A stretch of 64,000 nucleotides of DNA from Rostratula benghalensis (taxonomy: Eukaryota > Chordata > Aves > Charadriiformes > Rostratulidae): assembly GCA_013399305.1 (NCBI GenBank), contig VXAI01000160.1:1533121-1597120 (forward strand), read 5' to 3'. Of this stretch, positions 36,101-48,702 are shown piece after piece. Within the stretch, counting starts at the first letter, position 1. Every line of letters begins with the position of its first letter. The notes below the pieces were generated by a model, which was given only the letters and a program-made list of their open reading frames with translations, was not told the origin of the DNA and made no database searches. Both the position numbers and the translations under genes were made by a program.

Positions 36101-37582
36101 AAGCTCTTTCTCCAGCTGCTGCTATGTCCAGCTGAGCAACAATTTATCTACAGGATAAGGGAGGAAAGGTATGTCTACAAAAGCAAATTATTTCAGTTTC
36201 AAGTTTATTCACAGCCTGGCTGGGAACCCATCAAACAAGGCTGCTGACACATGCCATCCCTGTACCCCCCATAACATGAAGTGGAGCCCAGTTTCTGGGG
36301 GGAGGCATGGGAGGCACTTCCCCATCCGTTCCCCACCTGCTTCCACTGTACAAGTTCAATCGAGGTGGAGCTGAGCTGGTGCAGATGAGCAGGAAGGTGG
36401 TGGCACTGACATTGCCTGCAGAAGAAAGGCTGTTCCCAGCCAGCACTGGAAAAAGCCAAAGGCTGAAAACCTGGTATTTGTCCTCATTCAGCTGCTAGTT
36501 ACCACATTCACCCCAGAGGTGACTACACCCGAAGCCTTGCCTGGAGGTGTGGGCGGTTCTGCATGCTCATCATAGCATATGAGGGTACATCCCAGCTCAC
36601 AGCTGAAACCTCAAAGCATTTTGTGAGAGGTGGACAAGATTTCAGCCTTAATTTGTAGCATGATGACTGACTTGTGGATGTGACCATGATCATATAAGCT
36701 CAATAAAACTTTCAATGATTTATCCCACATCATGGCCTTCATCATGGCCCCCGCCTGAAGCCTATGGGCAGATATATAACAGAGGGATTTCCCTCGACCA
36801 CCCAAAACTGGATGTGTCAGGAGCCAACAGGTTTGTTTAATGTATTGAAACAGAAACTATTTATGCTCAGTGATAGTTTTAACTGTAGGTGAACGGCATC
36901 GTCAAAGAGTCATTCTGAAACAGAGGTGTATGAGCGGAGTTAGGCATTCCTTGTTGGCATTGCTGTTTTTCACACAGGATTGGTCAAAGCTTTCTTCAAG
37001 CTCTTCCCGATCCCTGTGTGTCTCTGATGGAGTGCATATTCCTGGTGGAAAGGACAGAGGAATTCAGAGGAGGAGGAATTTTAAAAAACCCTCCTGAAGT
37101 ATATTTAACACCTTAACAGTGGGTTCCCAGTGTAGATTTCACTGTGGATGACACTGTATTTTCTGATTCCTGTGTCAGGTGAAGAGCCTCTAACTGCCAA
37201 GAAAAGGCCAGAGTGCTGTGAGTGGTATCACATTTGAATTCAGGCTTTGCAAGTCAGAGGGCAGGAGAGCAGATAGCAGCCATTCAGATAGATTTGTCAG
37301 AGTGGGTTTTCTTCAGAAAGCGGGATTTATCACTTTTGCTGTCCACTGTAATTATACTGTGTATAGTCTGTCCAGCCTCTCTGTAAAAAGTGCTTTTCTT
37401 AGAAATAGTATTGAGAATCTCTGATGTGGGCCAACTGCACTTTTTGGCAAGGGATGATCATTTTCGGGATACTGGCAAATACTGTCCTTTTGTACCGTAA
37501 ATTCTGGCAATAACCAATCTTTTCTCCTTAAACCACCAGCTTACGTTGGCTCCATTTGTTTTAAGTCCCTTGTTCTCAACAG
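33152..37582. other. Unique stretch upstream of a candidate exon
   Basis: No gene is supported. Ordinary AT-rich sequence to about 36.1 kb, then a GC-richer patch at about 36170-36560 that is open in several frames on both strands. Several simultaneous open frames reflect composition rather than coding. No repeat family is recognised there. From about 36.6 to 37.58 kb the sequence is mixed and unremarkable until the pyrimidine tract before 37583. Confidence 0.5.
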
Positions 37583-37685
37583 GCCGTGTAATCAGAATGA
37601 CAGGCTCCTCGCAGCTCAGCTGCACACAGGTCATGCCAGAGGCTCCTTTCTGGAAGGATGACTATGCACTGATGTCTGGCTACCT
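37583..37685 (+). other. Possible coding exon, may contain a start codon
   Basis: A good pyrimidine tract ending TTGTTCTCAACAG precedes it and a full consensus donor GTGAGT follows CTACCT. An ATG at 37597 with A at -3 opens a frame running to the donor: 29 codons plus 2 nt, beginning MTGSSQLSCTQVMPEAPFW. The frame is also open upstream to the acceptor (RVIR), so it could be an internal exon. Codon choice (CAG, CTC, CTG, GCT) is more coding-like than the surroundings. I do not recognise the protein. Spliced straight to 55179 it would enter the less plausible frame, so intervening exons would be needed. A chance open segment cannot be excluded. Confidence 0.28.
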
Positions 37686-40280
37686 GTGAGTCTGAGCATC
37701 TGAATCTGCTCAGAGGTGAGGAAAGAACAGCAGTTTAGGATTTAACACCAATAAGTGTTGAAGGAGTGGACAACTTCTTATCATTTGCACTTCCATTTTT
37801 AAATCTGGCCTTTTTTTTCAGCAGCCCAGCCAAACCTCTCCTTCAGCCAACATCATCAACATTATATTGTCAATAAAAACTTTAAAGCAAAGGTCAGGTA
37901 TTCGCTGAGCAGTAACTTGTCTGTGAAAGAAAAAGAAAACACTTGTTAGCACCTGTCCTTTTGGCAAACTATGTGACTGCTTTGGCTGATGCACCAAGCA
38001 GACACACTATTATTTTATTAACATTACAATTCAAGAGTTTATAAAAAGGCACTAGCAAATGTCAAACTGTGAATTTTTGAAGAGGTGCATTTTTAAGAAA
38101 GCTAATTTACCTATTTGCCTTGCTAGCTTAAAAGTTTGAGAAACATCTCATGTGTCACTTGCCTCGATGATATAAATGAATTATCATAAACAAAAGTCTC
38201 ATACATCATCATTAGCGTGCAGGGGAAAGTTAGCTATTGGATAGTTATGATCAATTTGAGGAGAAGATATATAATTACAATCCATTATTATAATAAAATG
38301 CCTATTATAAAAGCAAGGAAAAACTAAATGCAATTCTCAATAAAAACATGCAATTCAAAATATTCTTCCAGCTACTTTGGTATTTAATACTCTCGCTGTG
38401 TAAGGTCAGATAGCTTCAATGTATCAGAGACAATAACTGAGCAGTATATCAAAACAGTTTAAAATACACTTCAAGCAACATGCTTAAGTGGAAACTAGCC
38501 TTTTCGTGCTATTTAGACCTTTTCCTTGTGCAGCTTGTCTTAGCTGTTAGGGATTTGTTTAGTTTTACTTCATTTATTGAACACTTTTTACTCAAAAAAG
38601 TTTGACTTAATTTCCATGTATTTTAACTGATGTTTTAAGTGATCTTGTCCTTCCTTACATCGATTTTTTTAATGGCCTTAGTTCAGAGCACCCTAGGGTT
38701 CACAGCTAACTTGAAATCCCATCACTTCCCAGTGCTTGTTATTTGAATAATGTCCAGCAAGGTTTAAACCAACAAAGCTGTCTAAAATCTGCACATACAT
38801 TTTATTCCTTGTCCTTAATGCTATGGAAAAGTAATGGAAGTTCTTATAAGGGAAACTTAAACTAATAATAATTGATTTCCCTTTATGAAGCATTTAGATA
38901 TTTTTGCTGACTGTATTTCATTTACAGAAAGAGATCTGAGCCATCACTGTGTATTTAAAAGTAACTTTGGGGAAGTTCAAATTCCCAAACCAAATGAAAA
39001 TTTACTGTTTGTGCCTTACATGTCTCCTAACCATTTAATGGTTTGAACCCAAACCAATGTTCAAATGCTTCCTCACTTACAGAGTACTTCAGTGCTTTAC
39101 AGAGTATCAAAGGCTCTTATCCAAGTTGAGAAGAGATCTACAATCTTTGAGTGTGTTTTCTCTGGAAGGTAAAAGAGAAGCAAAATGTAATGAGGAGGAA
39201 ATGATGCATTTTGCTAGAGCATTCACTGTGGTCTAGTGCTGGTCACTGCTTCAGAAAGAATTTTTCAATGCTGGGATTTTTTCCCTCAAAACGCACAAAC
39301 TCCCTCCACAATTCCAACAGAACTGTAAAAATAAAAAGAGTCAAATTTTAAGGCTGTATTGTTTTTCCTAGCTTCTCCTATTCAAAGACCTATATTTAAT
39401 GACCTTTACAGTTGTTAAAGGGAAAAACGATTTCACCAATGAATTATATGATTTACTGTTCAGCTTCCCTTAGACAGTCTTTCTCTCCAAATACTGCAAA
39501 TGTGTTTTATTTTTCAGTGACTGATACTAATTGCTTATACTACTTCTAGACTACACCTACACTTGTAAAATAAGCAGTGCCAGGAAACATTCTCAGACCT
39601 TGAAACTGAATCATTTATTGTATTAAATGTCTAGAATTATTCCTGTTTTGACTCAGGCATTGTCCTAGGTAACTCCTATGCACAGTATGGCAGTCCATGC
39701 AGGCCACATGTACAAACTGAATGTAACCATTTGGATGCTAAAATACTCTAATAATATACACACAAGCCATTTCATGCCAGTTGGCCTCAGTGACAGAGCA
39801 GTCTGGTTGTCTAACTGGTTGTCTAACTTAGCAGCATAGGTATAGTGCTGGTGCTTTCTAACATACACAGTTCCTAAAGGGCTTCATAAGGAAACTAACA
39901 AAGAATGAGAGAATTCACAGTTTTCCTCTTTCTTGCCCTGTACAATTTATCCAAAATTAAATCACAGAGTTGTTTGGTATAATTTTGTGACTCTTAGGAT
40001 TTTTTTTTTATGAAAAGAAAACGTTAAAAATACAGTCCAGAAGGGGTAGAAATGAGAATTTTATACCATTGAGGAAGAAGAATAATATCTGTGCATGAGT
40101 GTTTCAGACTTAGCTTTAAATATTGGAAACCCTGTGAATGCTTTATATTTGAAGTGATGATAACTTTTCTGTGTACTGACAAATTATTTCCCCTCATGGC
40201 TTGTGGTCCTGGTGGCTGTCTCAGAGCACTGATATGTCTTTATTCTCAATTAATGTGCAGATAGAGTGATTAAAATAAAC
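37686..40280. other. Unique stretch, conserved-element-like in part
   Basis: No gene is supported. About 37930-38330 has the look of vertebrate conserved non-coding DNA: AT-rich but not low-complexity, without repeats, dense in TAAT/ATTA words. This is an impression that only alignment can test. A perfect 12-bp tandem duplication occurs at 39804-39827. Confidence 0.45.
39804..39827 (+). repeat. Tandem duplication (TGGTTGTCTAAC)2
   Basis: Two exact head-to-tail copies of a 12-mer. A small slippage-type duplication, with no gene context. Confidence 0.95.
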
Positions 40281-40345
40281 CTGGGGCGGGGGTGGATTGG
40301 AGCGGGAGGCCGAAACAAACAAAAACGGAGTTCTCTCAGCGTTTA
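40281..40345 (+). promoter_or_regulatory. Isolated GC box with CpG cluster
   Basis: GGGGCGGGGG (about 40283-40292) is a canonical Sp1/KLF-type GC box, and five CpGs fall within about 65 bp in otherwise CpG-poor DNA. No TATA box, initiator or open frame is convincingly placed beside it. It could be a weak promoter or enhancer element, or chance. Function is inferred only from the motif. Confidence 0.3.
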
Positions 40346-43300
40346 CAAAATACTTTTCTCTAACACATAAACCAAAGTGCCTGACATGTTTTGTGATATG
40401 AGAAATTTTTAATTTTGCTTGTTTTGGCCAACCTGCATCTCCTGCCTATATATATATTTCCAGTTTATGTAACTAAATTCTACCTCCCTACATACCCATC
40501 TGCACTATTCTTTAAAAATTCTTCTCCTAAACTATTGTGTAGGATTTGTTTTCTGTTAAACAGCTGCCAAGTTTCACTCCATAGGCGGCTGCACTTCAGT
40601 GGTGGATGAAATGCTTCTTGTAAAGTTTGTAAAGCATTTTGGGCTCTTTACAGATGGAAGAACTGACTAAATCAGTGATACGCAACTTGTGCTTCTAGAG
40701 CTGCACGTGGCTTTTTTTGGAAGGCATATATCTGATAGGAACTGTTTTGACTTCTTCCTGTGAGGGAACAGGCAGGGTGTTTAGCTGTTCCCTTCCATCT
40801 CTCCAAGCAACCAGGAAAGTTGGCTTGCACAGTTATTTCTCTGTACTTATATGCTCAGTAACGTTCTGTACATGGCATTTGATACAATATGTTTCAGAGC
40901 CATGTATGTTCAAGAAGAGATATATGTGAGGTATAACAAGGTAATGGAGAACTTAGTGTGCATCCTACCACATGTTCCATCAAAATTATGATCTCGATAC
41001 ACTTCTTAATCCTGGACTGAAGTAATAATGCAGACTATAAATTTGCAGGAGGCTATGACATCATCAAAACAACAATACGGTTTTACTAGAAACCTGAAGT
41101 TGGGGCAAATAAAAACTGAGCTGTTTCTACTCTTCTAGAAACCCAGAACACAATGAGAGTGCATGACAAATGAGCAATGCAACTATCAATTTTAGCAGGA
41201 AAACTATCTTTCTTATGCCTCTGACCTATTCACTGAGCAGCTGGCAAATGGCTCTAGTAAAGTCATCCTGTTCTTTTTTCCAACCAAAAAATTCTATTGT
41301 GTATGCAGTGTTTCTAATGGATAGCAGAGATATGTCATTCATACGAATCGGTCTTCTGTATCTCTATGTTTTATTCAGCTCCTAAGTATTATGCTAAAAC
41401 GCACTCTGATATTCATCAAGTTTTCAAACACTCCATAACAGCAACTGAAAGTGAAAAATAGCCCGGGAGTCATTATTGCTTTCCTCAATGACCTGGGAGG
41501 GGCTGATTGGCATAGTGTGACTCTGGAACTGGTACAGAATTGGAGACATGCTTGGGAGTGGGGTGGAACTTGTAGCATCAGTCTGAAAGCGGTTTATACT
41601 CTCCAAAGTAAAGGTATGCAAACATTAGTGGGGCTGTGCCATCTTTTATGTATTTCTTTTTAATTGGCAGAAATAAACAGAAGTGGGTAGGTGAGGATGT
41701 TCCTTTCGATTATTACTCTTAGACTCCTCCTTCTATCACTGCATAAGCAAATTTAATAGCTCATTATCATCATCAAGACTACTACTTCAGCTAAGCATGG
41801 CACTATACTGCTTTCAGCTGACAGAAGGATTGATGTATCATACATGTAAAATTATAGAAAATAATCTTTTAAATGATAATTCTGTTTAATCTAACTAGTA
41901 TAAACTGGCCAGGATATCTCTAAAAAATAAACAAATACAGAACAGTGACACATCAAAGAAACAAACAAACAAAACCAAAATCTAAAAAATAAGAGTCTAA
42001 AATTGCCAAGCTCTGACTGAAATGGAATGGTAGCCTTTAAAATTGCAGCCGGTATGGCTAAGCATTTAAATGGAGGTACCCTTGCTATTTTTATTCATTG
42101 TTACTGTAACAATGTCTAAAGAATAACCAGGAATACATACCGTTGTTGCTAAGACTTAGTCAAATAGCTATAAAAAGTCATTGCTCTGAAGAACACATGA
42201 TCCAACAAGACACGATTGAAAAAAGACAAAAGAGATATAATACGCAATAAGAATGAATATCCCCATTTCCTGATTTCCTATTACTCTTTTTTTTTTTTTT
42301 TTTTTCATAAGGTAGTTTCATGCAGGTTTCTTTTTTCATTTGTTTTCATCTTACTCAGTCAACGAGTAGTGGGCTCAGCACATAATTTCAATAAAATGTC
42401 CTTCCAGGCAGAAAATCATCCATTAACAATATTTTGACTATGGAAGAAAAAGAAATATTTGATCTTCTCATCAGCATAATGATAATACATCTCGTTTGCA
42501 GAGTGTAACTGTATATTATTTCCAGAAAGATCGTAGGCTGCTCGGGAAATGAGTATTTCTATTCCACAGGCGCTATCTTACATTTGGAAAAGCTGAATTT
42601 CACTCCTGTTCACTAAGCTTATGAAAAGCCTGTTCATTACTAAGCCTGAAAATAGGTTTACGCAAGGCTTACAAAGTGAGTAAGCTTTGTGTGGGTCTCT
42701 CTGTACAAGGAGAAACATTTCATCCAGACTGCAGATAGAAGCAGAATAAAAGGTGGTAGAAAGAGTCTTATTCTTGATGATCACCTGCTAAAGATGTCAT
42801 CAAAATAGTAACTTAACCCATTTCATTTAATTTTAATTATGTTTAGGATGGCTAATTAAAAATGGGCTTATAATAGATTGTTGCCATTACACTTACAGAA
42901 CATTTTGAGATATGGCTTTAATGACTAAGGGAAACATCTGAGGAGAGTTTTTGTTCTGTTTGAGGGTGTGTGTTCATGTGAATTTGTTCATCCAGATACG
43001 TTCATGTCACATGTAAAGGCATATTAGAACTGTTTCAGAATTTTTCTGTCAGAAGGATTTCCTAATGCAAAAATGCCCCTTTTACACAGTCATAAAAAGG
43101 CCTATTCTGTTAGAAAGCTGTAACTTTTTGCTGCATACATAAAGAGAGGGAAATTAATTAGAACCTGTAAAAAGAAAGCATGTACCTAATTTCTTTCAAA
43201 ACAAAATCTGGGGAGATTTTTTTTTTCAAAAAAGCTTGTAATATTTTTGTTTAATTTTCATTCTGATTTGGATCTTTTATGATTTTTATTCGTATAAGAA

Positions 43301-46300
43301 ACATCCAAGGTCTACTATATCATTTATATGTAAGTTATCTTCCTAGTGAGTTTGCAGTAAATCTTCAAAGTTGTATATATATTTGTCTTCGTGTACTTCA
43401 TCTGATTTCCTTCTTTTTTTCCCATTTCCTTGGGCTTTTTTGGTTTGGGGATTTTTTTTGCTACGGTTTCAGATTTGAGCTTTTCCATTGTAATTAGCTC
43501 AGAATAACTGTATTGGGTCAAACCACAGGTTTTACCTAGCTCAGTAATCTAGCTTTCTCAGTAGTCATAAGTGATACACCATTAGTGTACCAGAAGAAAA
43601 ATTCCTGTCAAGATCATTTGCTTGGGGTGAGAGGGTCCATGGTAGGCCATATTTTTCACTATGTAGGCTTGGTTTTGGTTTTGTTGGGTTTTATTTTTAA
43701 TAAAAAGTTGTAAAACAAGCTGCTTATTCCTATTGTAGAAAGTTTATATTTCTGTGATTTGTCATGGCTAGTGACTCTGCTGTTGTTTTGCAAGCATTTC
43801 TTTCATTTCTTCTTTCATAGAAATGCATAAGGAAAAATAGGGACAGGTGAAGTCTGAGTGCAGCCAATGGTGGTTAGTTGGGATACAAATTACATGAAAA
43901 TTCCTGCTTAACACTGTGACAGCATTTCTGAATGAAAATGTTTCCTTCCTTTATTCATTCACTTGTCTCTGTCTTGGGATGTAGGGTTTTTTATTCATAT
44001 TACGTTGATGTTATTTAGGGATAAAAATACTAGAACACTTAGCTTTTCTAATGGACAGTCAGCCAAGAGGGAGCATGACATTTTTTAGACTTACTATTTT
44101 TACAATTATGACTAGATAGATCATCAGATGTCATGGTGAGGAGTTTCTTACATACATCTAAAATAGATGAATAAAATGATATTGATAGGCATTCCAGATA
44201 GATTCTGTAAGGAAAACTGAGATGGATGTTTATTTTTATCTATGACCTAAAATATAGAACAGTGTAAATGACTGTTAAATGTCATTTAACATGTTGAATT
44301 GCTGCATTTAACATAAGCTGACCCATATGTGTACAAAAATAATAATTAGTATTGATAAATGACTGTATTTATCTTTTTGACCGAAATGTTATTCAGGAGA
44401 TGTTAAATGAAATGTTTTGTTTGCAGTAACTACTGCTTTATTTTAAAATATGAGATATGGAGGATTCTCTATTGTAAACTAGGAAACTTCATTCTGCCTG
44501 CTGTGAGTTATGAGCACATATCAAATTTTAATGAAAAAGGATAAATAAATTGTCTTACAGTTCACCATCATCTACTATATCACTCAGTTCATGCCATATA
44601 ATATGTAATAAACTGAATGCTTCAATTTTTGCTTTATGTGACCATTTACAACCGGGACTATTGCCTGAGAAATTGTCATCCTGCAGTAGTTCCCATAACC
44701 AGTGAGCAGACGAAGGTTCCATGCTGTACATCCTGACTGGAAAGCACATGCTTTTCAATAACCTTTAATAAAAGTTAAGACTCACAAAAAGCAGAGATAT
44801 ACCAATTAAAGTATATTAGTAGTAATGTAGGACCTTATTCCTCAGCTCTGATCTTCAGACTTCTTCGGGATTTAAATTTCAAAAAGAAAATAAGGAGAAA
44901 ATCCCAACAAAGAAGAAACCAATAAAATAGTTTATCCAATAGTTGTTCTATTCATTCACTGTGTTACCTGATTAATTCTTCTATTCACTCTTAATGTCCT
45001 TACCATTCTAAGAAGAAAGACGTAACTTTTTTTTAAAAATGTAACAATAGTCTGAGCGCCTATTTTATTAAGACACTTCCTGGATGTTTGCAGGTAAATT
45101 CCAAAGAAATGGGAGAAAGTAAACTCACAAGGCATTTGGGAGGCTAGGGTAATTTTAAAAGCTTTTATTGTAGCAGGAAGAAATGTTTAAAGAAATCTTT
45201 ATTTTTTTATCCTTCTTTATACTCATCATTCCATTGTACCTTGTTTATCTGTGTGAAATTACAAAAAGAAATGTCACAGTAAAGTTAGTAGTCATTAAAG
45301 AAGCTGGGATAAATTTACTTCTCTGATACCTACAGCCCAGATAACGATAGTGAGGAGCAACAGAAGTCCCACTGTAGTTTACTGGATTTGAGTTAAGTCT
45401 CCTTTTCCCTAATGAGGACTTTCAAATAGTTTTCTTAATAATTTCATATCTAACTCTATGAAAGAGACCTACCATCATTCTTATTTAAGAATTACATGAA
45501 AAATTATTTCATCCAGAAAGAAAGCACATCCTCTTTGCAGGGATTTTTTTTTTCCCCCCTAGTCTTTTTAGTGGTTTCTATGCGAGCAAGAATAAACACA
45601 TTCACGAACATGGTCTAGGTCCTTCCACTTTGGACAGTCTGTGTGGGATTAGGTGGAAGAAACATTCAAGGAGGAGCATTTGATGAGATGGGAGAACTGT
45701 TCTTGATATTTTTTATTTCCTGGACAGCAGCTCCTTGTCACACAGTTTTCATTATTTGATATGAACAAAGGCTGAAGACACCATGAATAAGTAAAAAAAT
45801 CCTGTACTAGAGAGGTTCCTGAGCCATTAGCAATTATTTTTTTAAGTAAAACATGAGCAACTGTTGCTTTAGAATCATTCCTTAGCAGAGGAATATTCAT
45901 CGTAGTTCAGTTCCAAAGAGATATTTTTACACTATGAATGTTGATGTGAAACGGAAAAGTGCAGAATAGAATGTATTTAAAGATCTTTCCTTATTATGAG
46001 ATGACTGATGTACTGTAAATGAAAGTTAAGGGTTTTTTAAGTTTTTTAACTTTCTTTAGTGATTACCAGTTTCCACACACAAACCATGAAGATAATTCCA
46101 TGGTAGCTTCAGAGATCTGAAACTTTGGGGTTTTGCATTTATTTCAAAGCAGGAAGTATTAGCTTAATTTAAAAAAAAATAATAATTTTAGGACAAAATA
46201 TCCACCTGTTCAGTCTAACTCTAAGGCTGAGAGACTTGTACAATATAACTTAAATATCTGTGTGTATGTAGGTATCTGTCTCAATACTTTTTGTCCCTGC

Positions 46301-47831
46301 TGGACAATTTTAACAAAATTTGACAACTGGGTAGCAGTGGTTTCCCTTTGTTAGTGTCCTCACTGAGAAAGAGACTGAATCTCACGATCAATCTTTATTA
46401 GATACCAGAAAGGTTAAGCCAGCATGCACAACTGTGGTTCTCTACATTAAGGAAAATCTAGTGAAATCTTTCAAATAATAAAAGCATAAGAGTTCAAAGC
46501 TTGAAATGTGGAGACTAACTTTTATTAGCTCTGCTGCTTATGTTACTGTGCATATGTAACATGTTTAATATGGATTTCCTTAATTTTGATGAGTTTTTAA
46601 AGTTTAAAAATATTTCTCAGAGAAATATGTCTAAATATTAAGAGACTCAAGTGAATACAATACTTACTGAAACTAATGGGAGATAAATGTTGTCTTAACC
46701 TCTTAATGTAGAAAAGATTTTTCCTTTTTATTGGTGATTCCATCATATTAAAATGATTCCATAATATTTAAATGACTTGTACCTAGATGAGAGAAAATCC
46801 ATTGTTACAGACCACGTTTCTACATTCATGAGCTGCATGTCAGCAGCTTATAATTTTCTTAAATGTTTTCATTATTCTAAATTGCACAACAGATAAATTT
46901 GCTGAATAATCCTGCTTAGGTTGGTCAAGAAGAGTAAGTGGCAAAAGGTTTGTATGAAAAATTGGAGCTGTGCTGGCTGAAGTTCCATTTGTGGTCTTAA
47001 TACCACAGCTGCAAACACTGAAAGATTGCCCTCTTAGACTGTTCTTCCGTGCTAGCTTAAAATATGGTGTTTAAAAAAAAAATATTCACAGTTGTCAGTT
47101 CATTTATTAGTGTATTAGGAAAACTTGATTAAAAAGGGTTGTGAACTCCATCTGGCTGTTCCATAGTCCCATTGACTATATTGGACTTTACCTTGAGGTT
47201 TTCTTCTGCTCCAGTACTAGCTTTTAAAATTCCAGCAACTCAGGTGGCTAACCATATGTGTTCTTAATGAGGCAGGGAGTTAATTACCCATTTAATTTCT
47301 TTTAAAAATTCCCTTGTTTTCAGTGAAGAAGCTTCCTTGAATCAATTCTATCTCCTTGCATGTCCTGTAGTGCTTTATTTGTGATGGATATTTGTTGGTG
47401 GACATTTCTAAGACTGACATGCAGGAAGTGGCAGAAATATGTGTGTGTGTGTTATCCTTCAGAGGTTTCAAAGAATTGCAATGAAAACTTTCATGACTCT
47501 ATAGCAACAGGAAAACTATTACCCAGATAAAATGATTATCCAAAGAAAAATTGCGAAGTAGTCCAGTTAAGAAGTACATTTTCAGTTTCGCTTAAGATCT
47601 TGAAAACATTTTCTAGTGATGCCCTTTCTGTATTACCTCATGGAAACAGTCTAAAAGTTGGCTTCAAAATATTTTCTTTGAACATAAGAGCATCGCATTT
47701 CCTGGAGTGTCCTGGACAGATTTCAAATATTTGAATGAAGGCAATCAAAATTTGAGCATCCCAGTCTGGGCCAGTTACTCTTATATCCTCTCTCATCAAG
47801 AGAACAAAGTAACTGCTTCCAGAAAATGAGA
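40346..47831. other. Unique AT-rich stretch
   Basis: No gene is supported on either strand; open frames are under about 85 codons with no recognisable domain. It contains a T19 tract (42287-42305) and a short GT run (47441-47452). No transposon remnant is recognisable here. Confidence 0.55.
42287..42305 (+). repeat. (T)19 homopolymer
   Basis: Uninterrupted T19, with no recognisable retroposon body on either side. It accounts for the Phe run in the overlapping open frame. Confidence 0.95.
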
Positions 47832-48424
47832 CCATAGAATCATAAAATAGTTTGGGTTGGAAGGGACCTTTAAAGGTCATCTAGTCCAACCACCCTGCTA
47901 TGGACAGGGACACCTCCCCAGGTTGACAAAAAACCTGTCCAACATAATCTTCAATGTTTCAGGGGTGGGGCATCTACCTCCTCTCTGGGAAACAGATTCT
48001 AGTATTTCACTACTCTGACTGTAAAAAAATTCTTCCTTCTATCTAGTCTAAAACTACCCTCTTTTGCCTTAAAACTATTATCCCTTGTTCTTTCTCAACA
48101 GGCCCTGCAAAAATGTTTGTCCCCATCTTTCTTATAAGCCCTTCAAGTACTGAAAGGCTGCAATAAGGTCTCCCTGGAGCCCTCTCTAGGCTGAACAACT
48201 CTCTCAGCCTATCTTTACAGGAGAGGTACTCCAGCCCTCTCATCATCTTTGTTGCCCTCCGCTGGATTCACTCCAACAGGTCCATGTCCTTATGTTGCTC
48301 CAGAGTTGGATGCAGGACTCCAGGTGGGGCCTGATGAGAGTGGAAGGGGCAAAATGGCCTCCCTTGGCCTGCTGGCCACACTTCTTTTGATGCAGCCCTG
48401 GTTATGACTGGCCTTCTGGGCTGA
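47832..48424 (-). mobile_element. CR1 LINE, 5'-truncated (copy 3, longest)
   Basis: The longest CR1 remnant, minus orientation, starting with CATAGAATCATAAAATAG and the GGGTTGGAAGGGACCTTTAAAG block. Minus-strand translation recovers more of ORF2 than the other copies: a segment reading RGLEYLSCKDRLREL, then FSLE, then the C-terminal part, distributed over more than one frame because of small indels. The Trp of the HWNRLPRE-type motif is a TAG stop (plus-strand 47999-48001). Similarity reaches about 48424, where the typical CTTTCTGGGCTG block ends. A small deletion near 47918-47925 relative to copies 1 and 2 removes part of the CCACTAGACCAGG segment. Clearly inactive and moderately diverged. 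Confidence 0.95.
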
Positions 48425-48646
48425 ATTATCTAATGTGTCTTATACACTACTTTCTGATAGTTGAATAATTTTTCAGAAGGGCCTCTTTCCCACCACTGAC
48501 TATAAAGGGCATTTTAGGTAACTTGTATAGTCTTCCAGTTTTAACTGCTAGGCAGTTAAAGTTTGGTAAAGTAAATACTATTGCTCACATCTAAGTATTT
48601 TCAGAATTTTAGAATTATTTCTCTTCTGTCTCTGGCACTATCAAGG

Positions 48647-48647
<1 letters not shown>
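48425..48647. other. Unique spacer between CR1 copy 3 and the AAT repeat
   Basis: Short unique AT-rich sequence with no gene or repeat signal. Confidence 0.6.

Positions 48648-48701
<54 letters not shown>
48648..48701 (+). repeat. (AAT)18 microsatellite
   Basis: Eighteen uninterrupted AAT units (54 bp). The longest perfect microsatellite in the window and likely to vary in length between individuals. It starts about 225 bp beyond the 5' break of CR1 copy 3, so it is not the CR1 tail. Confidence 0.97.
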
Positions 48702-48702
<1 letters not shown>

